A stretch of DNA of 64,000 bases from Lepidonotus clava (Eukaryota; Annelida; Polychaeta; Phyllodocida; Polynoidae). Within the stretch, counting starts at the first letter, position 1. Every line of letters begins with the position of its first letter. The stretch covers positions 40,512,378-40,576,377 of the forward strand of contig OW387139.1 of the NCBI GenBank assembly GCA_936440205.1, in the 5' to 3' direction. The position numbers and the translations under genes were made by a program. The notes beneath the pieces are model-generated. The model saw only the letters and a list, made by a program, of their open reading frames with translations, was not told the origin of the DNA and did not search any database. Positions 23,641 to 32,876 of the stretch are shown piece by piece.

Positions 23641-23908
23641 TAAAGACTGGAACCCACTGAGCAGCTAAACTAAATTCTGGTCGGTTTCACCAGTTCTGGT
23701 CGCTTGGTTCTGGTCGAAACCATCTGAACTGGTCACAAAACACAAAAAAGGTGTTCCCACTGAGCGATTTTTCAGAAATCGCTAAGTGGGAACACCATTT
23801 CTGGTCGTTTCCGACCATTTCTGGTTGTTTCAACCAGAACCAAGCGACCAGAACTGGTGAAAAACGACCAGAATTTCAGTTTAGTCGCTCAATGGGTTCC
23901 AGCCTTAA
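23641..23908. mobile_element. 262-bp foldback MITE of TCTGGTCG words, exact TAA duplication
   Basis: The body is 23644-23905. The left end is AGACTGGAACCCACTGAGC and the complement of the right end is AGGCTGGAACCCATTGAGC. TAA lies on both sides (23641-23643, 23906-23908). Nearly the whole element can pair with itself through repeated TTCTGGTCG, GGTTCTGGTCG and AACTGGT words. The apex is a separate 47-base hairpin, GGTGTTCCCACTGAGCGATT pairing with AATCGCTAAGTGGGAACACC (23750-23796). The apex words echo the element's own ends. Confidence 0.9.
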
Positions 23909-25687
23909 GGCATTTGCTGTGGAATTTCATGAAATAGCATTAGTATCAAAGTTTATTACTATAATTATGTGACTGAACACTGAATGCCACTGAAAAGGTG
24001 CAAAGAATGTGTCATCGTGATTGTTTCCAACGAAGTGAAGATTGATTTGGGCATAACAGAGCATTTTTTTCATCATGTGTGGTGATCTTTGTTTGTAAAC
24101 ACCTGAGCACATGCAATAATTGAATCTAGCAATCCTTTCAAAAGATTATCACCTAGCTACATGCTACCCTATCATTAGTGGACATTGTCATTAACACATT
24201 TGACTTCAACCAACAAGCTTTTAATAATAATCTGATGTTTCCATTTAGCTACATGCTACCCTAGCATCAGCATATATGATTATAAATAGTTTTTGCTAAT
24301 CAGCCTTACATCCTCACATAAATAATAATGAAAATCGGTAGCACAGCCTCTGTTATGCTTTTGTAAGTATCAGAACTCATAAATCCATAGCAAATACATT
24401 TTAATGTTTACACTCAATCTGTCGTTTTCTATGTACTTCAAAAACTGCTACATAAATACAACACAATACAGGGTTATAATTGTGTGACAAATTAAATGTA
24501 TACATAATTGAAATAGCCTCTATCCTTACATATCACCCTTCCTTTGTATTCAATTATTAAAGGCTGTCTGGAAAGGGTTAAGGCAATTCTGGCAGCTCCT
24601 CATAAAATACCCGGTGCTCCATGGAACATGCAGAATACAATATGGGCCGAACACAATATGCAAAGTGGTAATATTGGACCTGTGTCTATATCACATTATT
24701 CAGCTCAGCAACCCGTCACTTAACGTGCAAATATGCTGGAAATGATTGCCATACAATCATGATGTATTGCAATACAACACCCCTGATTGAGGTGGCGGAG
24801 GTGGGAATTAGATTGTCTGCAGGTGAATTGTCCACAGTGTACAATTTGGTAATCTAATAACTAATTCATTCATTTTCAATGATATTTTCCTGCTCCAGTG
24901 TCTGAGTTTGGCCAATCACTTTAAATGAGTTCACGCAGTAGAATGGAATATACTATTAACAATTAAGTCGGTCGCTATTTTTGATATAATAGGAAGGACA
25001 ATGATTTCTTATATAACAAGTTGGAATTGTCTATACAATCAAACTTTTTAATTTCACCGGTTTTTCTGTTTAATTGTCACTAAATAATTGGCTTCGTTCA
25101 CTTTATTATTCATGGACCATCTATATTTATGGATCAATCATCGGCTGATTATAAATTCATATGAAAATTGTATCTTATCATCCCATACCTAAGTTAAAAC
25201 ATGATAACGGTTTGAGACTATACCAACGGTGATCATGGCTGCTACATCATTTATAAACATATTTGCAGGACAAAGTTCATGTCCCCTAAAACATAATAGC
25301 TAATTTGCAATTCTATTTGTAAGCAACTATAAACGTCATTCCATTCCATTGATCATACTGAAACAACAGTCGACTATGAGGACACGAAAACAAACAACAG
25401 ATATGGATCAAATTAATGATGGAAATTAATGATTATGATAATTCGTACATTGCTTGGCTAAACAAACTGTGCGGCTGCTCATTTATTCACAACATCGCAT
25501 TTTTGAAGAATTAGGTCGTTCACCATTGACACTTCACTCCCTAAAAAAATGAAATGCAAGTTGGTGAATTAAGACATCATAATAGTGGTTGTCACTGATT
25601 TTTCTGAATGGACAACAAGTGTGTCACAGTTCAATAGAATAAAGCAAAGCCTTGTAATATGGACTTGCAACATTGTTTTGAATCACA
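23909..25687. other. Gene-free stretch with a candidate regulatory block
   Basis: TAGCTACATGCTACCCTA occurs twice, at about 24154 and 24246. About 24540-24960 is complex sequence with adjacent Sox-like (ACACAAT, 24651-24657) and octamer-like (ATGCAAA, 24658-24664) words. No gene is seen. Confidence 0.4.
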
Positions 25688-27050
25688 TCACTATCGCAAG
25701 CAAACCTATGACATCGGTATGTGGAAAACTACCTTCAAACACATTGCCATACCATTACAACCCAGACAGAAAAAAAAGTGATAAATTGCAAAACGCATGG
25801 ATACATAAATTGCAAAACTATCGCAAACAGAACTTTAATACCAGTATGTGCTGGAATACTGCCTTCAACTACATAGCTATACCGTGACCAAAAAGAAAAA
25901 CAACCCAGAGAAAAAACCGATGCAGTCAGTAATGGTTCAGAGGAGCATAGGCCAATGGTCATTGGTGGCAGTTCCCAGTTCTAAATGACGGATAGTTCCA
26001 GCCTTGGGAGGATTGCTTGAAGGACTGCAGGCATCAGGCGTAGCGGGTTGTCATCCTTTAGGTGCTGTGACATACCGGTCAGGAAGCAATGATAAAATGC
26101 AAAATGCATGGATACATAAATTGCAAAACTATCAAAAACAGTACTAAAATTCCGGTATGTGCTGGAATACTGCCTTCAACTACATAGCTATACCGTGACC
26201 AAAAAGAAAAACAACCCAGAGAGAAAAATGATGCAGTCAGTAATGGTTCAGAGGAACATAGGCCAATGGTCATTGATGGCAGTTCCCAGTACTAAATGAC
26301 GGATAGTTCCAGCCTCGGAAGGATTGCTTGAAGAACTGCAGGCGTCAAGTGTAGTGGGTGCTGTCCCTCCTAGGTGCTGTGACATACCGTTAAGGAAGGC
26401 AGTGATAAAATTCAAAACGCAAGGATACATAAATTGCAAATTAGCTATTGCAAACAAAACTATATTGCCAGTATATGCTGAAATACTGCCTTAACTACAA
26501 AGCTCTACCATGACCAAAAAGAAAAACAACCGAGAGAGAAAAACGATGCAGTCAGTAATGGTTCAGAGGAGCATAGGCCAATGGTCATTGATGGAAGTTC
26601 CCAGTACTAAATGACGGATAGTTCCAGCCTTTGGAGGATTGCTTGAGGAACTGCAGGCATCAGGCGTAGCGGCTTCTCATCCTATAGGTGATGTGACATA
26701 CCGGTCAGGAAGGCAGTGATAAAATGCAAAACGCATAAATACATAAATTGCAAAACTATCTTTAACAAAACTTTAATATCAGTATGTGGTCGAATACTAC
26801 CTTCAATGACATAGCTATACCATGACCAAAAGGAAAAACAACCCAGAGAGAAAAAAATGCAGTCAGTAATGGTTCAGAGGAGCATAGGCCAATGGTCATT
26901 GATGGCAGTTCCCAGTGCTAAATGACGGATAGTTTCAGCCTCGGGAGGATTGCTTGAAGAACTGCAGGCGTCAGGCGTAGCGGCTTGTCATCCTTAAGGT
27001 GCTGTGACATACCGGTCAGGAAGGCAGTGATAAAATGCAAAACGCATGGA
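25688..27050. repeat. Tandem array, about 312-bp monomer, four full units plus a truncated one
   Basis: The marker GATGCAGTCAGTAATGGTTC falls at 25919, 26230, 26545 and about 26856, giving periods of 311-315. Each unit runs through CATGGATACATAAATTGCAA, CTACATAGCTATACC, GAAAAACAACCCAGAGAGAA, GGCCAATGGTCATTG and GTGACATACCGGTCAGGAAG. The first unit (25690-25770) lacks its middle. The array stops inside GATAAAATGCAAAACGCATGGA. Similar minus-strand open frames in several units are a by-product of the repetition. A stand-alone satellite, or the tandem core of a larger mobile element, is possible. Confidence 0.9.
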
Positions 27051-27079
27051 CTTAAGGCGTTTTGTACAGTATCACTGCC
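27023..27079. repeat. Short inverted repeat at the edge of the 312-bp array
   Basis: GGCAGTGATAAAATGCAAAA plus CGC (27023-27045) is followed by GCGTTTTGTACAGTATCACT plus GCC (27057-27079). Its complement matches the first copy at 19 of 23 positions. The hairpin sits exactly where the array ends. Confidence 0.7.
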
Positions 27080-28172
27080 CCCCGGAGCCGGCTCTCCGGC
27101 CGGTGAGCTGCTCGGAGCTGCTCGCTGGGAGCTGCTCAATCTGTCTCAGGCTTGGCTAGGTTGGCTGGCTTAAGGGAGTCGTATACTTCATCCTGAGCTT
27201 CTCCGTTCGTCGCTTCCCATTGGTCCAACTGCTCGGTTTCCTTTCAGATTGTGTATTGATTTACAACGGCAGCAATGTCATAAAGTTTGAGTGGAGTGAG
27301 GGAGGGGTTATATATAAAGAGGAGAAGGTATCATTAGGGAGTGTTTACACATACTGTTAAAATGTTTAGTGGACATTGTAAATCATAGGCTTTGTGATAA
27401 CCCTGACAATTCCCCTGTCTCTATACAGCCTTATGGCAGCCCAAAACACCAATTCTGACACTGTATGTACTTTTAACTTTAGATTATGTCCAAATTCACT
27501 ATTGAAACTTAACCATCACAATAATAGTGCCTATGGTATATTGTAACCAGATATAGAGAGAAAAAGATTGCATCATGTATGAAAATATGAAAATGAGATT
27601 GCTCATATTCATATTGAAATTGTTCGTCTACGTTTTATTTGATAAAATTATTTTCGATCCTTACTTTTAGTAATATTTGCCTAAGGACATAGACATAGCT
27701 TTCTGTTCATGTGTACCTCCGTTCCCTCTGCTACTTACGTCTAGCAATCCTTGAACAATGTATATTTTATACTGTGTGTACGATTCGAAGTCCAACAGGT
27801 CCAACAGTTCAATCAAATTCAAACAATCAGCAACGGGCCCTAAGCGTACATTCTGTCTCCAGTAATATTACCAATAATTAGGCTTCTCTATACATGGCCC
27901 CTTAACCTAGGCCTTCATCCACCTAGTTCCTACAATGTTATTAGGAAAACGAAATGTCAGCATAAATCTGGTAAAACTGATATCAAAAGCCTGCATAGTA
28001 TTAACTATTCCCTTTAGTCTGGTTTGTTCATTACGACTGGCACCGTTGAGACGATGCTTGGGATGTTATAGCAATATAGTTTCGGAAAATGTGACGTATA
28101 TTCTACACAAGATCAAGTATGCTGGGTTCTAAAGAACCCAATAGCTCCGTCTTATCCACCTTGTTAAATAGC
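27080..28172. other. Gene-free stretch
   Basis: GAGCTGCTCGGAGCTGCTC-type repeats lie at about 27111-27140. At 27257-27264 TGATTTAC (Hox/Pbx-like) and at 27277-27284 GTCATAAA (posterior Hox/Cdx-like) lie 12 bases apart in a complex block. The rest is AT-rich, with no gene. Confidence 0.4.
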
Positions 28173-28299
28173 TGAAAGGGAGAGAGAGAGGGGAGGGAGA
28201 GGAGGGAGGGGAGGGAGGGAGAGAGGGAGGGAGACAGAGAAAGACAGAGAAAGACAGAGAGACAGAGACAGAGACAGAGACAGAGACAGAGGCAGAGAT
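28173..28299. repeat. Purine tract: GGGAGA then (GACAGA)n
   Basis: About 127 bases are nearly all purine on the plus strand: GAGAGG/GAGGGAGG units, then AGACAGAGAA and (GACAGA)n. Only scattered C breaks the tract in its second half. Confidence 0.9.
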
Positions 28300-29871
28300 T
28301 GGACGGTTACAGAGAACAACACCAGCAGATTTTCAATATGGCCGCCTCAAGTGGAGGAAGGGGGTATCCCGACCTAGTTACAGTCTATTTTTAGAATATT
28401 ATTATGACATCATCCCGTCACTCTCCAGGTAAAGACTTTTTTATGTTAATTTTTACACTCTCACGGCATTTCCTATGAGAAAACCATCACTCTCCGACCA
28501 GGTTCACAATATCACAAAATAGCACAGTGCCCCCCCCCTACTGGTTACCAGCGACATCTGTACACTCTCTAGACAGATTTTCGCTGGTTTCAAGTATTTG
28601 GGACAACTTATAACTCCAATATATCGGACTATCGACGTGATCCACAGGACAAAAACGGAGAAAAATTATAAAAATACGAATATTTTATTTGGGTTGTATT
28701 AAGACTGTCGGGAGGTTAAGCGAACTGTCACAACATCATTTAGAATGTTCCATTTGGCCATATTTACACAATACTTTACTATCTTGTCAAAGCAATGTTA
28801 ATTTATGATAATATCGGAACTATTGTAATACCATTGGATAGAGATTGGGACACAATTGTAGAGAATACATTGTCAGCTATACATAGAAACTGATTGTGTC
28901 AGAAAAGTTACAAGCATGTCAGGAACTGTTGTCAGGACTGTCAGTAAGCTGAGTGCAAACATTACCAGATCTCTTAAAGAGAATCACTGTGTAACGGGAC
29001 TTTAGACCCACATCCTATTTATTTAATACTTTCTTTTGTGGTCCACTTTACCATACCTGTCATCATCACCTGTTATTTCTTCAGAAAAACCACTTCCATG
29101 TAACCAGAAAGGGTATTTACATGGATATACAGTCAAACCCCTATGACAACTTTAGCTGCAGGCCTTGTGGCAGCTTTTCTAAGGTTGACAACATCTTTAT
29201 GACAATCGCGACACAATATCTAACAAATCCTCTGCATTTTTAAGGGTTGGCATTATATTTTCCAAAATTATACTTAAGTCTCAAATATTATCCTAATTGC
29301 CGGTATTAGAGTGCTTATTGCAAAGTGTCAATACTAGGCTTTATCAGGCAGCACCTAGCATCCATAGTTACAAAAAGAAAGTTTTCGTTACAGTTCACCA
29401 TAGCCCTAGATTCATATTTCCACATACCTGATAAGACATTTCTGTCCCCTTCGTATGCCTAAGCTCATACAACAAATTAGTGGATCTGGCAAACCTGTTC
29501 TGCTAAGCTGGTTTTCTGATTGCTTTAACAATGAATAAGATGTACTGTTCAGGGTAAAATACAATAACTGCTTTATCTCACAGAATAACACTATAGCACC
29601 TGAATCAAGTTTCGCCTACATATAATTATACAGATTGCATTGTAGAGGGGAACACTGTTGGACAATGCAGGAAATCTCTGTCATGCAATTCTCACAACAA
29701 AAGGTGGGATAGAAGGCATAGCCGACTGTCGCCTACGGTTTACCATAAAAGGCGTTTGAATTAATAAAGACAGGAATTCTTTGTGCTCAGAGAAGGGGCC
29801 CCGTACATCCCTGGGACTCCCTTGTCTGGGGACATAAGTTCAAAAAGGGGGGCGAAAAAAGGGCCTTAGAA
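28300..29871. other. Gene-free stretch
   Basis: AT-rich, unique-looking DNA; no gene, repeat or site that I can support. Confidence 0.4.
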
Positions 29872-29872
29872 C

Positions 29873-30062
29873 GTCTGGTTTATGTTCCTTTCTTTTTCTT
29901 TGAGGAAAGTTTGAAAGAATTCAGGTAAAGTTTCAAAGAAAGGTTTTGGTCGTCTGGTTTATGTTACTTTCTTTGAATATTATGTTGAACCATTCTGATG
30001 AATTTCTGAATAGGTTCTTTCTATGTCTGGTTTATGTTACTTTCTTTGAAGATATAATCGAA
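29873..30062. repeat. GTCTGGTTTATGTTACTTTC repeat, three spaced copies
   Basis: The word, followed by TTTGA, occurs at 29873 (one variant base), 29952 and 30025, with spacings of 79 and 73. The intervening sequence is also partly alike (GAAAGTTTGAAAGAATT and similar). The 75-codon frame at 29946-30173 crosses it and is probably spurious. Confidence 0.65.
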
Positions 30063-30467
30063 GTTGGGTTTATTGGACTTCAGACCATTGAATTTCATTT
30101 TTTTGAAAAAGTACTCGAACTGCCTCTCCAGAAAAGCACTATCTCTGGTCCTTACCTGTCCTTTGTGCTATAGTTTTTCAATATTCTTTTACTCGCACAG
30201 TCTTTTGTAAATTAAGTGAGCTCAAATTCCAATTTAGTAATTGAATTTATTTTATATTGATATCGATATTTAGTGGTCACCATAATTATTATGAAAGCCA
30301 GATCACAAGATGATCCTTATATAACAAAATCACCAATTAAATTGTACACCAATGAATAAATATAACTATAATCGAAATAATTTAAGGATACACACGCCAG
30401 TTAGAAATAACAACTATCTTTGAAATAAGATAATTCATTGTTGGTGAACAATAACAAACATAGTTCA

Positions 30468-30720
30468 CCAATATGGCGACCAGTCTGGGTTCTCCAATGC
30501 CCATCATCCACAACACGTCTATACAACCAGTTCCGGTTATAGGCCAGGTATTTCCGGCTTTTCTGATTGGCTGAATCGGAACACTCATGAGGCGTATAAG
30601 CCCCAGCTCTCATAATCGACCTCTCTGCTGCCATGACTTAGGTCCCTTCCCGCCGGTTAGGCGGAATGTGGGCTGATATCAACGGACCAAGAAGGTCCAA
30701 TAAAAAGTCAGACTTGAAGA
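30468..30720 (+). promoter_or_regulatory. TATA-less promoter-like cluster
   Basis: Within about 190 bases lie CCAATATGGCGACC (30468, YY1-like), two ETS cores TTCCGG (30531 and 30552), GATTGGC (30565, an inverted CCAAT box) and TTCCCGCC (30647, E2F-like). These are standard elements of animal TATA-less promoters. A short frame, MDVNNVRPDGFIRKLNIPMS plus ERL, starts at ATG30720, and the donor-like GTGAGA (30788-30793) overlaps its stop, so a plus-strand first exon is conceivable. A minus-strand frame starting MAAERSIM (30634) is the alternative. Without transcript data this is only a candidate. Confidence 0.3.
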
Positions 30721-30793
30721 TGGATGTAAACAACGTTCGGCCCGACGGATTTATCAGAAAGCTGAATATACCAATGTCAGAACGGCTGTGAGA

Positions 30794-31695
30794 CATTGAT
30801 TTACGGGTAGCCTCCCACCGGCCTGCACAGCTTCCACAGAGATTTTGTTCTCTTTTTAATATGTTTTTATTATATGTTTAAGGGGGGAACTCATTGAGCG
30901 ATTCAACTGAAATAATGGCAGAATCTCATAGTTGAAGGAATCAAGAAAAGTGAAAAAACTGATCAGAAATAGTCAAAAGGAGGCGGGCCCATGAGTGATG
31001 CTAGATATTGGTTGGGAACCAACTCCTGATTCGACCAGAATCTCCCTTTAGATTGATTTGCATGGGCAAATTGCGCATGGTGAATTGATCTGGATTGACC
31101 TCTTCATATTACATATATGTTGTTCAACTTGTATGTATGTACATGTTTAAGGTATAAAGGGTGGGGGGTCAGCGTCTTTAAATGCCACGAATTAAATGGG
31201 TCAACATGATCAAATTTAACACAATATCTAATTCAAAAGATGCCATGATGTACTATTTGAAGACCACTTAATGTAATTGAAATTGTTTCGGAATACAAAA
31301 GTACAAAATTAACCATGCGCGAGACTTAAGACAGAGACATAATGAATTATAGAGTGGTGATTTTACCCCTTTATTCCTAAATGAGATATTACTAATCATA
31401 CTAAGTGGCTTTTCCGATGGCGATTAACGTACGCTTAGATCTGATATTAGATTTATCAGCAACTTCACACTATTGATAACCACCCACGTGCAGCTATGAA
31501 TAATTGTTGTCTAGAACTAGTGGGTAACTTATGTTTTACTATCAACCTCTCCTCAGTTTAATAGCAAGATATTGTATAAATCTGATGTATTGACCTCATT
31601 AGATACAAAGCATTCTAATGATCGAGCTTTTTCCATTGTATGTGAAGCAGAACACAAAAACGACAATCTCACTAAGCCTTGACTTACTGGCCAAC
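30794..31695. other. Gene-free stretch
   Basis: TGATTTACGGG (30797-30807) fits a Hox/Pbx composite site in an otherwise complex block ending near 30850. From there to 31695 the DNA is AT-rich and featureless. Confidence 0.4.
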
Positions 31696-32152
31696 TAAAG
31701 CTGGGTTTCCACCGAACGACTTTCATTAAAAGTTCTTTACGACCACAAAAGTCTGAAAAAAATTAAAATCGTTGGTCATTTTAATCTTTCACAAAGGAAT
31801 GTTTTCTTGTTTCCACTGAACGACCAAAATACTGATAAGTGAACGACTTTCTGAACGATTTTTTCAAACGACAGAGATCACAAAGGCCAGGGAACAATAG
31901 ATTTACTTGCTTTTAATTGCCTCTGGAAAAAATCGTTTGCTTCTGTCGTCCAGAATTATTAAGCAGGTTAGATATTTGGTCGTTGGTGAATCGTTCACTT
32001 TAGTCGTTCACAGATGTCGTTTGCAGTTGTTCACAGATGTCTTTACCCCCGATTTTGTGTTTCGACTGAACGATTTTTCTAACGACCACCAAAGATTTGT
32101 GAATCGTTCATGGTCGTTAGCATAATGTCGTTTGGTGGAAACAGGCCTTTAA
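31696..32152. mobile_element. AACGAC-word MITE, 450 bp (CTAA/TTAA flanks)
   Basis: The body is 31699-32148. The left end is AGCTGGGTTTCCACCGAACG and the complement of the right end is AGGCCTGTTTCCACCAAACG. Left flank CTAA, right flank TTAA. The interior is largely iterations of AACGAC, GTCGTT, GAACGATTT and TCGTTCA in both orientations. Sub-terminal copies include TTTCCACTGAACGACC (about 31830) and TTTCGACTGAACGATT (about 32060). Confidence 0.85.
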
Positions 32153-32622
32153 GTGTAACAAGGGAAAAAACACAGCATAAGGAGAGGCTATTTACTTTAA
32201 GACTAGGCACTCTGTATATGAATACAAACAGATATATCAATGCTAACGTGATTAAATGGAGCGATTCAGACGTAAAAAGTCTCGGAACACTTTCTTATGC
32301 AGCACACATTCTATTGTCAGCCCTCCTACCATTGACAGCATCGAGCCAGAGGCCTTTCGGAACGGTCTTTACCCATAGAAGGCTAGCCCATTCAGAGCAG
32401 GCCTTCCAAGACATATTGAATCGCCTAAGGGGCTGCCGCACTATGAATATGGATAAGCAAGGCACTGTTAGTATTCACAAAAGCCCTGCTTTTCTAACAT
32501 GTGTATTCGAGAAAGTAGGCGCTTTCCGGGAATATGCCAACTTGTGTCCGACGGATGAGTGCCCGAAAGTAGCTACTGCGGGTGATGGATGCAAAGAAAA
32601 AGTCACTAGGGTTTTCTGGTGA
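32110..32622 (+). CDS. Unrecognised open reading frame, 170 codons, possibly part of an exon
   Basis: I do not recognise this protein. The first ATG (32110) lies inside the MITE just upstream; the first ATG outside it is at 32218 (MNTNRYINANVIKWSDSDVK). The frame has mixed composition, no low-complexity runs, no signal peptide, no clear membrane segment, and a cysteine-bearing C-terminal part (CRTMN, LTCVFEK, NLCPTDECPK, DGCKEK). The last codons overlap a good splice-donor-like sequence, CTG|GTGAGC, at about 32619-32626, so it could be the end of an internal exon. No convincing acceptor with a pyrimidine tract is seen upstream. Frames of about this length are expected a few times by chance in 64 kb, so it may not be real. 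Confidence 0.2.
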   Translation: MVVSIMSFGGNRPLSVTREKTQHKERLFTLRLGTLYMNTNRYINANVIKWSDSDVKSLGTLSYAAHILLSALLPLTASSQRPFGTVFTHRRLAHSEQAFQDILNRLRGCRTMNMDKQGTVSIHKSPAFLTCVFEKVGAFREYANLCPTDECPKVATAGDGCKEKVTRVFW

Positions 32623-32788
32623 GCAACTCCCATTGTTTTTTCCTAGGAAAGGGTGAGCAGCTCGTGAGGTTACTGTTGCTGAACATACAGAGTGCTCATT
32701 ATGTGGGGACAAGGCATAAGCCCATGTAGCAAGTGGCAGAATTGTCTGCAAGTGAACCTGGTAATTGGTTACAATACTACCCAGTGAA

Positions 32789-32876
32789 TGAGGGCTGTAA
32801 GAGTAACATTCTGTGATGTTCTAATAATATTTTGTGTCATCTGTGATGTTACAATAATGTTCTGCTACGTCCCTTC
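32789..32876. mobile_element. GTAACATTCTG hairpin repeat, copy 1
   Basis: GTAACATTCTGTGATGTTCT...ATAATGTTCTGCTACGTCCC aligns along its length with the copy at 42231-42323. Its own ends pair only weakly. Confidence 0.5.

Noticed and set aside
25735-27139. Similar minus-strand frames (MTIGLCSSEPLL...) recurring in the 312-bp array
   Set aside because: The recurrence follows from tandem repetition; frames are short, differ in length and show no coding signature.
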